Notes: generated by a model not told the origin, from the letters alone. Counted from the first letter of the stretch, positions 1-12,040 are shown. The stretch: 64,000 bases of DNA from Crossaster papposus (GCA_037893245.1 JBAIAA010000700.1:310001-374000); one strand, 5' to 3'. Numbers and translations: made by a program.

Positions 1-150
1 ACGACACTCCACTTATATATGACACAATTCTGGTTAACTCTTTGATTACCACATTTATTTTACTATGCTAAAAAACAGTCAAGTAAACTCTCGAGTAAGA
101 TCTTGCCGACTTCCGTCTCAATTAGTTGGTGATTTTGGTTCTTCCCGTAG

Positions 151-3100
151 GTATGCCCCAAGGTAAACTGATCAAACGGCAGCGCCTTCCCAAGAATGAC
201 CAAGGTGACCATTGGCACTGGAAGGACCTCAACGTAGACATCAATGTGACGTTCTACGGCAAAGTCTTCCACATTACACAGTGTGACAAGTGGACACAGG
301 TTAGTAAACAAAACTAATTTCTAAGGCAGACCATCCGATTACAGACCGTTCAGGTACTGAGCCCAGTAAACCATTCCCTTTCACCCTACTTGGCATTCAG
401 CCAGAAGCCTCCCGGTAACTAAAGCATGAATCCACTTCCCAAATTGGTTCTAACAGGTAACTCGGAATTATACAAAAGACAGCTGAAGTAGTTGCCATTG
501 TTAAGGCGGACCGTCAAATCCAAATCCCTTTCGGGACCGTTTGGGTTCTAGCCCGCCCGGTATTGTCAAAGGCACTTTAGACTGAACCGATCGGGCAGGA
601 TTAACTCAACGAGTCTCGATCGCCACGCGAGATTGAAGTCATTTGGCAAGAGGGCAATTATCCAGGAGATTATCTAGGCAATTATCATAGAAACAATTGC
701 GTACCACAGTGCATTCGTTACCAAATGTTGTTTTCCTCCCGTCAGGAGTACATGGCTAGTGAGGGTATCGAGCTGAACTCACCCCAGGGTGTCCCGCAGG
801 ACCCCTACGTCGAGTCTCGCAAGGAATTGGCAGCACTCCGGACTTACCAGACCAAGTCAACGTTTGACAAGCTGAAGCAGTTCATGGATCTAGATCGAAA
901 GGTAAAAAAACAAATTAGGATTTGTAGATCTGCAAATGTTTTAGATATGGATTGCATTTGATTGGTCTAATTTTATTTCTTCTTCATTCTACGAAAAAAC
1001 TTCTGCGTCACATTAAAACTTTGTAATCGGCCTTATATACTTTCTCTAATCGCACCAATCAGGTGCTGCGTTTCTACAGCGTTTGGGACGACCGGGACAT
1101 CATGTTTGGTGAGATGCGACCGTACATCATTCAGTACTATCTCGTTAACGACACGGTGGAGGTGCGCGAGGTCCACGAGTCCAACGATGGCCGAGACCCG
1201 TTTCCGCTTCTGCTTAAACGCCAAAAGTTGCCCAAGGACCGCTACAATGTTGAATGTAAGTTGAAATATTTGTGGTCTGAGTTTACTGAATGGCTTGTAT
1301 TTTTTATGTCCCCTTGTGTGTTGCACATTTATTTTTCGCCTCTAGTTCTTTGCTAGAGCAAATGTTTTACCTCCAATTTCACAATGACTGAAAGTTCATC
1401 AAGCTCTTAACATTCTTGTTCATAATTCGTGAGTTTACCTACCATTACAAAGTAAAAGAGATACTTTAACTTTAGCTTGTTTTTCGGTTTTATTTTCATC
1501 TTTTACAGCCTCTTTCCCCGCGGTTGTCATGGAATTGTCGGACCACGAGATCAAGCAGTGGTGCACTCCCGAGAACTTCATGATTGGCAAGACTGTCTTT
1601 ATTTACAACCGGCCGTTCTTGATCTATGACATGGATGAATTTACACGGGACTGGATGCACGATAAGTACGGCGTGCGCAACTTCACACCTGTAGAAGTAT
1701 CAGGACCGGCAAAGGAGCTACTAACAAGGGTGAGAAAGTTTATCCTAAACTTTTTTCCCGAAATTTCACTTAATTTGTCGTCATCATTTTAACAGCTAGA
1801 ACTTTTGTTCTGATTATGATTTTTTTTTTTTTTTTTGCAACAGGAGTTACCCCCGTACAATGGCTTCGGTTCCTTGGAAGATTCTCTGCAGTCCTGCTTG
1901 TCTCTTGTACCCCAACCGCCCAAGAAAGACTTCATTAAGATGCTGGAGAACGACCACAAGCAGCTGAGATTTGAAGCCGTGCTGGTGAGATGTTCTTTCA
2001 CTACTTCGTTGTCCATGTATGAGGCCTAAAGTAGGAGTCCGCAGTTTTCAAAAATCAGATTTATTTTATTATTTATTATTCCACTTAACTTACCGTCTCC
2101 GTTCTCTTCTAGGATTCTATCAAACCGGAAGATCGCGGCCGCCGTTTCATCATCTGCTACCGCCTCTCTGATGACATGGTCACCATCTTCGAGCCCCCGG
2201 TCCGCAACTCAGGCATAATCAGCGGCAAGTTCCTTGAGCCGACGCGCGTCACGAAACCGGGATCCGTCCCCGAGAATCCGCAGTTCTACGGTCCGCAGGA
2301 CATGTACATCGGCGCGGTCGTCCAGGTCTTTAGTCATCGTTTCGTGATCACGAACGCCGATAATTACGTCCTGACGTACTTGGAGGCGAACCAGAGTGAC
2401 TTCCCCGGGAGCGGAAAGACCATCGAGTCGATACGCCAGAAACAATTGCTCGGCGAACCGGCGATGAGATCCTCAGTGAAGGGTGCTCCTATGAAGATCA
2501 AACGAAGGTGAGTTTTTTTGTTTCTTCACATTGTGTTTCTTTTTGGTAATTATGCAAAAGTACAACTGCAGGCAGGCATGCAACTTGGAATTAACCAAAC
2601 AATTAGGAAATTCAAATTTGTACAAGACGCATTGACCTCTGACATATGACCCCCTTCTTCACTCCCCCCCCCCCCCCCCCCCTCCCCTTCCCCACAGCCC
2701 CGGTGACCTCAAGAACCTGATTCAAGAGGTCAAGGCACAGCTGCGGAAGGACAACTACATCAACTTCAACTCTTTGACGGAGGCTTTCCTGCAGTACGAT
2801 CGGGACCGGTCTGGGTACGTGGACATCGGCGAGTTGAAAAAGGTCTGTCAGAAGCAGAATCTGCCCCTGGACGATGATCTCATGCAAGCTGTAAGTACCC
2901 TTTTTTTGGGCGGAAAATATTGATGGTTACTGCTAAGAAACCTAAAAGATAAATATTTGTAAGGCACTTCTAAACACATGATTGTACATTTATAGGGTTC
3001 CCACAACCCTTGAAAATCCTCCTGGAAAAAGAGTTGTCCAGGAAAGTCACCACTTAAACGACCTAAACGCTAAACAATTTTAAAAGCGTTTTAAGTTTTT

Positions 3101-3272
3101 ATTTTGACTGGAAGTCATTACATACATTAAATTGTAGGCAATTTGGAACAACAATTGTAACAATTATATGTGTGTGTCTTTTTTGTTTCTACAGTTGATT
3201 TCAGAATGTGGCGGGGACGAACAAGGAAGAATAAAACATGCCGAGTTTATGCGTTTCCTCTCCTGGGATTAG
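151..3272 (+). CDS. EFHC1: EFHC1 (myoclonin-1) orthologue, 3' eight exons, 5' end outside window
   Basis: Coding exons read 151-299, 746-901, 1063-1255, 1509-1729, 1844-1984, 2113-2507, 2698-2890 and 3195-3272 (TAG at 3270-3272). Phases agree at every junction and all introns are GT-AG. The roughly 508 encoded residues follow human EFHC1 closely: [63 protein letters not shown] and [12 protein letters not shown]. They cover the end of the first DM10 domain, all of the second (about 1063-1729) and third (about 1950-2507), and a C-terminal EF-hand whose loop [12 protein letters not shown] is a canonical calcium loop. EFHC1 is known as an inner protein of ciliary doublet microtubules and a microtubule-associated protein. 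The N-terminal exons (about 130 residues by comparison with human) lie upstream; bases 1-150 are intron. EFHC2 is the alternative, but the spacing and C-terminus fit EFHC1 better. Confidence 0.93.
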
Positions 3273-4193
3273 AATAGCCAATTTATATTACCCACACTGG
3301 ATTGGTAAGAGCTGTCAAAAGCAAAAGAGCATATAAAACAAAGTGTACCATTCAAGACAAACTTGGTTTGTGGGAGTCAGAATCGCAGAGTCTTGGGGAA
3401 AAAGTTCTTGGGGAAAAAGTGGCACCGGAAATAAGCCTGCTTCATCAACAGAGCAAAAAGTTTAATTTGGCAAGTGATTCAAATTCGGTGTATCACTCAA
3501 GTTGACGGAAGTCACTAAAAACTAACCAGTGTAGCGTTCTTCTTGTATTTTTCAAGGCACTTATGAACCTAACCCGGTTTTTCCATCAACCTTGTTCTAA
3601 GGTTAAAATAACCCATAAGAAAAAGTGTCAAAGAAAAAGTCGAACGTTAGCTATAGTCGGATTCGAACCGCAGACCTTTTGATCTATAGCTCTCCTCTTT
3701 ACCAACTATGCTATTGGCGAGTTGGTTGAGGAAGCCGTTCTTTATAATTCTTTACAGTTCTTTAATGTATATGAGTTGTCATTGCTCTTTCTCATGAATA
3801 TACATTCACGCACCACCTAGCTCCTGAAACAAATATCGCGAACCGCTACACCGGTTAGTAATAAGTGTCTTCCTAGGTTGACACCTTATAATGTAAAGTT
3901 GTTATTTGGGTGAAAGGGTCGATTGTTTCCTAACATTTCTGTTGCGTAGGACGCTGTTAAAAGGTGTATTACTCAAAATTAGCTCTGTCAACTTAATAAT
4001 TGCGACTCATTTCGTTGGGTTAATGGTCACATTTGCTGTTACTCTGTTTATAGTGTGTAAATAGAAGTCTTGTGGATTATGCTAAACAAAAAACTTGGAC
4101 AATTATTCTATGAACTGTCAATATTATTTTCCATTCTAGTCACTCTTTGACATAAATTCCGTCCACCACTTTTGTTTTGCAAGATTAAATAAA
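3273..4193 (+). other. Probable 3' UTR and downstream region of EFHC1
   Basis: No coding exon is visible after the TAG. A candidate polyadenylation signal AATAAA lies at 4188-4193, in AT-rich sequence. If it is used, the 3' UTR would be about 900 nt long and would contain the TIR element at 3521-3859. Earlier cleavage cannot be excluded. Confidence 0.35.
3521..3859. mobile_element. Composite element: terminal inverted repeats enclosing a tRNA-like (SINE-type) promoter
   Basis: The ends are inverted repeats of about 19 bp: CTAACCAGTGTAGCG at the left, CGCTACACCGGTTAG at the right. Inside, on the minus strand, the sequence at about 3655-3725 looks tRNA-derived. It has an A-box-like TAGCATAGTTGG near 3705-3717 and a perfect B box GGTTCGAATCC near 3658-3668, with spacing close to a tRNA gene. 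The region may be a tRNA-derived SINE or tRNA pseudogene trapped in a non-autonomous DNA transposon. I did not fold a full cloverleaf. Confidence 0.5.
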
Positions 4194-5335
4194 ATGAATT
4201 GTACAAAGTCGCTACTAAATATTCTTATGAATTTTTCGTAATAAAAATAATTGAGTTACAGTTGTAATTTTAACTCGGGATGTCAGAAAGGTATCACAGT
4301 TCAACCGTCTATTCGTGTAGAAAACTTCGGCTAAATACTAATTATTCTCGTTTCCAGAAACTTTTGTTTGCCAACACGAGAACAATTTGATAAAAATGAA
4401 ATGTTGGCCAATTTTAAGATGCAAGAATAACCACTTACAGTTTTAAATGTTTGAGAAAAATGAAATTTTGGCAATTTTTTATGTTGGATTAGGGAAGTCG
4501 TTAAAAATGGAAAGAGAACTCAGATCTGTGAAGTGTGATGTTTTATTCTGTCAGATGAAAAATAGAGGTCTTACCTCGGCACCAGTTAGCATTGGAATCC
4601 TTTATTGATAATAAATGCGAAGGTTGTGGCAATTTACCGCCAAATATACCTGACGGCCGCCATCTTGAAATGTAATTTTAAAAATGTGGACATTAATCGA
4701 AACAAAACGTAAGAAATAAGGGACATTAGTCTTGAGGCTATTGCAACAAGATGAAATAATTATAGAGGAACATCGTGAAACATGTCAAACAATCCTTTGC
4801 ATTTAGGTCTATCAAAATGACGAAATGCAAACATAATACATGAGGACTGATAGGAATTGTGAAAGTGAATAAAATTACCCAGACTTGTAATTACCTGTCG
4901 GGAGAGAAAATACGGAAGAGAGACTCGGTGTTATAACTAACAAGGTGTTCTCTCGGCTCCAACTAGCATTGAAATAGCACTACTAATGAATCCGTATTTA
5001 AATATCTATTGAATAGTACAAACGGCGAAAGCCGATTGGTCAACAGAAATTAATATTAATGAGAAACTGATATAAATAATAAAGGTATTTACAGGGCGAA
5101 TCTAAAAACGAATAGCCTACTTTTTACGCCCGTTACATTTATAAAAATGCAAGGTTAACCCCTTCCAATTTAATTTTTAAATTAAATGTAAGGCGAACCC
5201 CTTGCAATTTAAAGATTTTCAGAAAAATGAAATTTTGCTCAATTTTGATAAAAATGCAACCATGACTCTTCTGGGCTCAACTCCCGGCCCACCGTCCGCT
5301 TCCTTCCGAAGGCCAAGCAAGACACTTTTGGTACT
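4194..5335. other. Intergenic DNA, no gene seen
   Basis: AT-rich sequence without a supported exon. Short recurrent phrases such as AAAAATGAAATTTTGGC (about 4398, 4459, 5225) suggest decayed repeats. No intact ends were identified. Confidence 0.5.
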
Positions 5336-5429
5336 TTGAGACGGTTTTTAAAATCATTTAAAGCATTTAAAACGTTTAAATTCTATGCGTGCATTCTTTT
5401 CCAAGTCCCTGCTTCGGTGATTGTTTTCA

Positions 5430-5865
5430 CTAGAGTGAGATCCCAGCCAGCAATTGACCCTCGGCCCAGGGTTGGCCCAGTCCTGGCAAGACCTGGCAGA
5501 AAGGGATGGCCCAACCCTGGCATGCCACAGCTGGCCCACCCCTGGCCAGCCTTGGGCCAACCTTTGCCAGCCTTGGACCAGGCTTGTTAATGCTCACCCG
5601 GGCCAGACCTGGGCCAGGGCTGGTCAGCCAGTAGCAGCCAGGACTGGCCCAGAGCTGGCAGCCAGTTGGCCCAGAGCTGGCAGCCGGTTGGCCCAGAGCT
5701 GGCAGCCGGTTGGCCCAGCGCTGGGCCAGCCCCGGCCAGCCAGTGGCAGACAGAACTGGCCCAGAGCTGGCAGCCGGTTGGCCCAGCCCTGGGCCAGCCC
5801 CGGCTAGCCAGTGGCAGGCAGAACTGGCCCAGAACTGGCAGCCGGTTGGCCCAAGGCTGGCAGAT
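5430..5865. repeat. GC-rich minisatellite-like region (TGGCCCAG/AGCTGGCA motif)
   Basis: A GC-rich island in AT-rich DNA made of degenerate, tandem and partly palindromic copies of CTGGCCCAGAGCTGGCA, GCCGGTTGGCCCAG and related words. Every reading frame is open because the unit lacks stops, which produces several overlapping Gly/Ala/Trp/Pro-rich frames. I regard these as spurious. The same motif recurs at 42337-42580, and both loci lie near a shared short segment GACGGTTTTAAAATCATTTA (with one extra T at about 5340; about 43108). Confidence 0.75.
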
Positions 5866-7045
5866 GCCGTGCAATTTTGTGGGATGTACCCCATATTTTA
5901 CTTCAAACGGGATATATTTTCATTTTTTGTGTGAAGACAGAGCGTAAATAGCACGGTCAATTCAGCTTGGGTTCATAAAGGTTGCTGATAATGTGCAAGT
6001 TAATGAAGTTTAGGCGAAAAAAATACATGAAGTGCTTCTTATCATAGCAACAGGAACAGCAAACATACGAGTTTTGCTCTTACTAAAATGTCAATACAGT
6101 TTGAATAATCTATTTCATGAAACCAATCAAAATGTTCCAGGAGTAACTTTGCTTCATTTTAATATTTCTTAATTTCTTAATATTTCTTATACATCGTTGC
6201 TGGTTCGTTAGTTTTCAAAACATGTGGAACAGACTACGACAATTTAATTTAAATGATAATTATGAAACCATTACTCTACATTACAAGATGAAGTCGACAG
6301 TGTACATTAATTAATACATTTTCCCTCAGAATTAAAAATAGAACTCGAAAGTTACACGGATATGTGCTTCACAAAATTTGGCATTATTAGCAAAATATGG
6401 GCATCCCGGTCAAAGACTTGAAACCTATTTTATTAGCAGAATGTGGAACAGTTTACTCCTTTAAAACAAATAACTTGCATTATCAAAACTTGTAAGCAGA
6501 CAAAATTACATAGAACCTTTAATTTCCACTTTTTAACCCCAACTCAGCATTGTTATTGAACAATACAATTCCTTCAAAATCCTCCAATTTCCTTTGTTGT
6601 CTAGGGAGTTAGGGTTAAGCAGAAAGTTTTGCAATTGATTCTTTTTACATCAAATTACATGTACTTTACATATTACTGTACATATTATCTTACAGGAACC
6701 TTGTTCTTTCAGGAATGCAAAACTAAACTTTTAACTTTTAAACAAGTCCTTGGGATTTCAAAAAAATAAATGTTTCTCATTTTGAGGAGAAAAACAATTT
6801 AGTTGCATTCATATAGATGGCTGAATTAAATGATGCCAAGTGTGTAGTTATAAAGAGTTGTTATTAATGAAAAAAATATATAAACGCGTGTATCTTTGGC
6901 AACAAATCTTCACCATATAACTAGTGCAGTGCCTGTTCGGAACGGGCGTATTACCGTGATCAAAATAATTTAGCAGGTTTAAAAACAAAAGCGCCCTGAA
7001 AGGATAGACCTATCTTTGTTTGGATCTGTATACTGTAGCATGCAT
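5866..7045. other. AT-rich intergenic DNA with one dispersed repeat
   Basis: No exon supported. A segment at about 6542-6625 (words TTGTTATTGAACAATAC and TAGGGAGTTAGGGTTAA) recurs almost unchanged at about 39860-39940, so it is a dispersed repeat of about 75 bp. Confidence 0.5.
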
Positions 7046-7093
7046 TAACTCATTAATGATAGCCCATGCGCATGGGCTATCATTAATGAGTTA
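7046..7093. repeat. 48-bp perfect palindrome
   Basis: The sequence TAACTCATTAATGATAGCCC and the following bases read identically on both strands around the centre at 7069/7070 (ATGC|GCAT), with no mismatch and no spacer. Long perfect spacer-free palindromes are unusual and can extrude as cruciforms. It may be the relic of a foldback element whose arms have fused. Confidence 0.95.
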
Positions 7094-7182
7094 TTTTTTT
7101 GGACATCACTGTCTCGCTGTCTACAAAAATAAATAATTTAAACAAATTAAAACAAACAAACAAAAAAAGAAGTAGAAAGTCT

Positions 7183-7309
7183 TTAGTCTTCCTGTTGTGG
7201 CGCTTTGGCTGCCCTTTCCGTCTTGTCTGCAGTTCCTCTAAGACGTCGGTCACCTTGTTTCCAAATGTTGTAGTCGGGCATGTTGGGGTAGAGTTTGGCA
7301 GTCCAATAG
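7183..7309 (-). CDS. Candidate terminal exon of an unrecognised gene
   Basis: On the minus strand a pyrimidine-rich acceptor (TTTCCACTTCCAG) precedes a 127-nt frame. It encodes 41 residues beginning YWTAKLYPNMPDYNIWKQGD and ending KAPQQED before TAA at 7183-7185. The composition (Trp, Tyr, charged residues, no low complexity) looks protein-like, and GC content rises over it. The exon would be entered with one leftover base (phase 2 intron). I do not recognise the family and found no convincing upstream exon among the repeats at 8-13 kb, so this could be chance. Confidence 0.35.
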
Positions 7310-7607
7310 CTGGAAGTGGAAAGAAAACACACATGATTACATGTACCACGACTTAACATTGCTATACAAGTATGCATGTACTGGACTTGTTGGCCTAGAA
7401 ATAACAAATGTACAACATTCCAATAAGCAAACAAAACAATCGGATAAATCGGTAAATAAAGTGAAATTAGCAATTTGCAACTATAAAGTAAAAATTGTTT
7501 TGGGATATTTTTCTTAAGATTTGCCTCGTTGCGATTTAAAGTCTATACTAATAGTTTTATTAACATGATCTGGCGTCCTCGGGAGTGTGCCATATCGTGT
7601 GCAGCAT

Positions 7608-8185
7608 TAAATCAAAATGCCACTTTGCCGACAAAAAAAAAAATCAAATTTCACCCTCAAAACGGCCACAAAATTACTTGACATACTGGCGGTAGGCCTA
7701 CCACCCGAGATACCAATAATATATATAGGCCTTGTCATCATTTACTAAAATCATGGTACTTTATAAGTCTACCTACATAAGTGACTTACGATCTTCATGA
7801 AAAGTGAAATTTTCAGAGGAATTCCGAGAGTGTCATTCTTGACCGTTATTTTATTTTGCACCCCCGTTTACAATGGAGCCGTTAACCTTGATCACAGTTA
7901 GCGCCTACTTTAAACGTTACAAAAACAAGATCGAGTGCGGAAAAATTTTTGCCAAGGCAAACGTGGGTGCAAAACAAATATAGTCAAGAATGAGAGAGCT
8001 CTTGGAATTCCTCTAGCAAATTATGAAGATTGTTGTAAGTAAACTTGGGCTGGTTCCATGAATTTAGTATTTGTATCTCGGGTGGTATAATTGTTAAGTA
8101 ATTTGTGGTTGTATCTGACCCAGTACCCAGTGATGGTTGAATTTTTGGCAAAGTGGCAATTAGTTTAACACGATAAATTACCACT
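7608..8185. mobile_element. Foldback (long inverted repeat) element
   Basis: Segments at about 7608-7860 and 7955-8185 are imperfect reverse complements. Matching words include GCCACTTTGCC, ACAAAATTACTTGACA/ACAAATTACTTAACA, ACCACCCGAGATAC, GAGGAATTCC and TTTTGCACCC. Arms of about 200 bp flank a short loop near 7870-7950. There is no coding capacity. This resembles a MITE or foldback non-autonomous DNA transposon; target duplication was not resolved. Confidence 0.65.
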
Positions 8186-8334
8186 TTCATAAGAGAATGA
8201 AGACAAATGCAGTGGGTAATTAAGGTACAGCGTCATACCAAAACTAAAGCCTAAGGCAAGCATGGAGAGAAAAGAGTCTGTTACACAAATTACATGTACA
8301 TGACAATAACTTGATTGCACTGTTGAAACTGGAC

Positions 8335-8415
8335 GTACAATGCATGTTTACTATTAAACTGTACATCATGTACTGTACATCATGTACTGTACTGCATACA
8401 TACAGTGTACATGTA
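8335..8415. repeat. Palindromic TGTACA/CATGTACT-rich simple repeat
   Basis: Alternating TACATCATGTACTGTACATC repeats at 8360-8400, locally self-complementary. A GT microsatellite follows at about 8520-8536. Confidence 0.6.
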
Positions 8416-8439
8416 TAGCCACACATACTTGTTCAGCAT

Positions 8440-9660
8440 ACAATTTGAGCCCCTAAGCACAATACCAACTTTTTGAGGAGCCCTCAAATTGTTCCCAAAT
8501 TAAGAACACCTCGTCTGATTGTGTGTGTGTGTGTGTTTTTTTGGTTTTTCCAGTATATATTTGCATATGACGTCACATCATGAATAGTCAGCAAAGGAAG
8601 CTAATAATCAATGTCATAGAAGTTCGGTTTAGTCATGAATGATTTTTTGTGATTCCAACAATCTAGTTAGTGAAAAATATATGTAAACTAACCCATTAAG
8701 GTTTCATCTATCTCGTCATGGATTTTTCTTATGGTGGAACAACAGTGGTGTCAGCAGTTATGATTCAAACTATTAAATATAATTGCATGACGAGTCACAA
8801 GTCATTTTGACTCGCAGGGTTACATGGAAATGCTACAAAATTTGAAACAGAAATTTGAAGAACTTCAGATGGAGTACTTGTACTTATTTTATTATGACAA
8901 AATACAAAACAAAACAATGACAAATTTCAAGTAACGAAAGTACTGAAATAAAAAATTACACTTATTGCACAGTAACATAAAACACATTAACAAAATTAAG
9001 GAAAAACGAGGTGTCCTTAAATTGGGTGAAGGGTTGCCTACGTGGGAGAGTTCAAGGAAAATTCCCAGAATTTTTGGTAAAAAGAACATTTTTAATAATA
9101 ATAATAATAATAAATCTTATAAAGCGCTGGTATCTAGAAAAAACTATTCACTGCGCGTGAATTTTTTTTGACATTGACATAATTATTGTAATTAGCAACA
9201 TTCATCTTTTAATTTGGGAATAATCAATCCTGCAAAGTCCTCCGATGCATCAACTTCCAAGTGCCCTCAATCCTGCAAAGTCCTGCATTTTACAAAGAGG
9301 ATTTTTGAGGATTTGGGTTGAAAAACTAACTGGTAACACTTTTTTTACACTAAAGATAATTATACCTTATTAAATTTGTGAGCTAAATATACAGGATTAG
9401 GTTTTGGTTAAAATTAACCCTCTCATAACTTGACAGTGTATGAGTCCTGTTGCTGCCTGCTCATCAGACCTGTTAAGGTAGTGCCTGCTAGCTGAAACTG
9501 TTATGCATGTCCTGATGCAATGTAGGATCCAGCTGTTCATAAAGCTGGTGTGCTGTGCCTGCTTAGCCATAGCCTGTCAATGCCATTGATGTGATGTTGT
9601 CCAGTCATGATGTTCAGCTTTATCCTAAGACACCAAGTCGTTTAGCTGAATGTTGAAAAT
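8440..9660. other. Intergenic DNA with simple repeats
   Basis: No exon supported. Contains a (TAA)n tract at about 9093-9112, a duplicated phrase ATCCTGCAAAGTCCT (about 9229 and 9270) and, at about 9023-9064, a stretch resembling one arm of the hairpin at 43668-43812 (shared words GGGTTGCC, GAGAGTTCAAGGAAA). Confidence 0.45.
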
Positions 9661-9664
9661 ACAA

Positions 9665-9930
9665 ACCACAACTTTGTGATTCAAATTTAAATTAGACTTG
9701 AGGGTTTGCATAGAATGAGAGGTTTGCAGTAACACTATGCGGTACATCTTTTTTGCGAGTTTGTGTGGTTCTAAAAAAGAACCGGAGTGAACGTGACGTT
9801 TCAAACAGTATGCTGACGAACAGAGTATACTGTTCTTTTCAGAACCACACAAGAGATTTACCACATGGTGTTAATGCAAACCTCCCATCTATTAATTTAA
9901 ATTTAACTAGAATTATCACAGGCACTGGCC
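9665..9930. mobile_element. Foldback element
   Basis: Outer arms TTCAAATTTAAATTAGAC...GGGTTTGCA (about 9680-9712) and TGCAAACCTCCC...TTTAAATTTAAC (about 9877-9908) are inverted. An inner inverted pair, TGTGTGGTTCTAAAAAAGAAC and GTTCTTTTCAGAACCACAC, lies at about 9761-9851. Non-coding. Confidence 0.55.
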
Positions 9931-10049
9931 TGGCCCACACAGGTTTTTAAGTGGGTATGTACGGCCAACATAGACTCGGGCAAATTTTTTATTTTTTTTG
10001 TTTGGGGGGGGGGGGGGATTTTTTGTCTTGATTGGTGTATCCCGTTGCT

Positions 10050-10178
10050 ATTTGTGACCTGCTTCCACAAAATCAAAGTAAAGTTGACAATTTGATATTT
10101 TTGATGGGCTATTTTAAATCATAACTTAATATAGCATAGCGCAACTTTACGCCATCTTTGTGGGAGCAGGTCACATTT
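10050..10178. mobile_element. Short hairpin MITE (TGTGACCTGC ends)
   Basis: The left end TGTGACCTGCTTCCACAAA (about 10053) and right end TTTGTGGGAGCAGGTCACA (about 10155-10174) are inverted, with further pairing AAAGTTG/CAACTTTA inside. A run of G lies just upstream (about 10005-10017). Typical of a tiny non-autonomous DNA transposon. Confidence 0.65.
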
Positions 10179-10352
10179 GTTGTTCAGGCAAAAAGACATA
10201 CATGTATGTAGATGTTAAATGTGACATACATGTATGTGAACTGTGGAGTATTTGTTGAATAGCAAAAGATTGATTCATTCAAAGCAAACCTTGAATATCT
10301 TGCAGGGCCACCTTCTTCTTATCACATTGAACTCCAGAAATGAAACTTGGAG

Positions 10353-10545
10353 TTCGTCGTACAATATTAGCCAATGATCATTGTAGTAAGTCCCACACAC
10401 TCCATGGATGTTGAAGTTTGTGCACAACTGCACCATACCAATTAGAACCCATTCAAAATCTGTAACAAAATAGGCTACTGTTGGGAGACTCATCGTGACA
10501 AAGTGGCACATTGAGGAGATTGCCATGAAATAGTTATAACTGGAT
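10353..10545. repeat. Dispersed direct repeat, copy 1
   Basis: About 190 bp starting ACAATATTAGCCAATGATCA and ending near ATAGTTATAACTGGAT. It recurs in the same orientation at 12492-12684 with only a few differences, a recent local duplication about 2.1 kb apart. Confidence 0.85.
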
Positions 10546-11252
10546 CAAACAGCTCAATTTGCCTCATGCGTCAACACAACTGAAACACATTTTCCCAACA
10601 CCTCAATTTGTCTGTTGTGACACACCCCGTACACATGACATACCTTAAAGAAATACTATACTGCTGTAGCTGAAATTAGATTTATTTTTCTAAAAGCATT
10701 CAAGATTGACTTGTTTGGCTTTTGAGCCTGTCCAAAAAAGGTAAAACAAAACCCACAAATGACACCGAGAAAAGTTTTCATTGAAACTGACAAAACGACG
10801 ATCATTATAATTAGTAATTTTAATTAAATTACCCTGTATCGTGGACGAATTTTTCGTTCGATGACACACCTAAACAAATCAATTAGGCAAAATGTTTGAA
10901 AAATTTGAGGAACTTTGGCTGGAGCACTTAAGATATAATATATGTTTATTTCCTACAAAAATATAACAACAGTTGTTTAGGGTATAATATCAGCTTCAAA
11001 GAACAATATGGCAAAAGAAGTGATCGAATATGAAGGTAAACATGCCGTCCACTCTAAAGATTGTTAGGAAGACGAAAATTAGAGTACGGTAAACCTGACA
11101 GAGGTGGAAATGAAGAATGTGCCGTGAAGGTAGACGGGGGTGATCGGGTAAATTTTATTCAGGTGGAGCCAGCGACCAGTGTCTGCATTCAAAAGATGAC
11201 AAACCAGCCTGATTACACACACCGAGAGCCGAGGTTGCTGCCACTGTTGAAA

Positions 11253-11270
11253 ATGTCGGTCAGAAGAGAG
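11253..11270 (+). CDS. Possible first coding exon (MSVRRE) with strong splice donor
   Basis: ATG TCG GTC AGA AGA GAG is followed directly by the strong donor GTAAGT at 11271, within a locally higher-GC stretch (11060-11270) that could be a 5' UTR. No downstream exon on this strand was recognised before the tandem array. Offered as a weak candidate only. Confidence 0.18.
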
Positions 11271-11289
11271 GTAAGTTGAGGACATGGTT

Positions 11290-12040
11290 GACAGATACGA
11301 GCTTTACAGGCTGACCAAGCATGCAACACTACACTATAAACGTAATGTAAACTAGTGAAGAATTTAGGATCGGTTTGGCAGACAAGCAGTTCCAAGTCAA
11401 AGTTTCTTATACTGATGAAAATAATGATCAAAAAGAATAACAGAAGGATGGTTATAATAACATTAAGTAAACCTAGAGCAGAAAGTGAGGACACGTGCTT
11501 GGAGGCTCGCGAGACCAAGTCCTCTTCTGTCAGGTTCACAACAAAAGTTTTTAGTTTAAGTAGATGTCTTTTACTGGACCAGATGAAGTCGACCAGATGA
11601 TTTTGGGGTTCACCTAGAACTTTTGTCTGGGGGAAAAAAACACTTATTTCTGGACGATTTTTGAAGCAGTGAGCTGGTTAGCAATCAGAATGTTTACTTC
11701 AAGAAAAAGGGAAGACGAAAGTCTCTTTTAGTTTCATTCAAGAAAGGAAACAATATAAACATGAAGGTTTATAAGATTTAAAAATCTCTGCATCCAAAAC
11801 TGGTTCCAATTGAGCAGACAAATTAACTGTACCTATGATCTGGGTTGTTTTTATCGAGATGAAAGGGTGGGGTGGAGTCATTAAACGCCTACAGAGTGCA
11901 TTACATGTCCTTGGTCAACAGTCAGTAGAACTCCATTCAAACAACACAATATACACATAATTAATGCTGAAAAGTACCGGTAATTTTTATTTTACAAGTA
12001 CCTCTATACAAGTTTTTGACATTAGCTGCTTTCAGTGTAT
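11290..12040. other. Intergenic DNA, nothing recognised
   Basis: No exon or clear repeat structure seen. Confidence 0.4.

Noticed and set aside
5430-5894. Long open frames rich in Gly, Pro, Ala and Trp
   Set aside because: Stop-free in several frames on both strands because the minisatellite unit contains no stop words.
10275-10526. Minus-strand 83-residue frame as an exon
   Set aside because: Mostly overlaps a dispersed direct repeat (10353-10545); although DKKKVALQDIQ before a possible GTTTGC donor looks protein-like, no acceptor or phase-matching partner was found.
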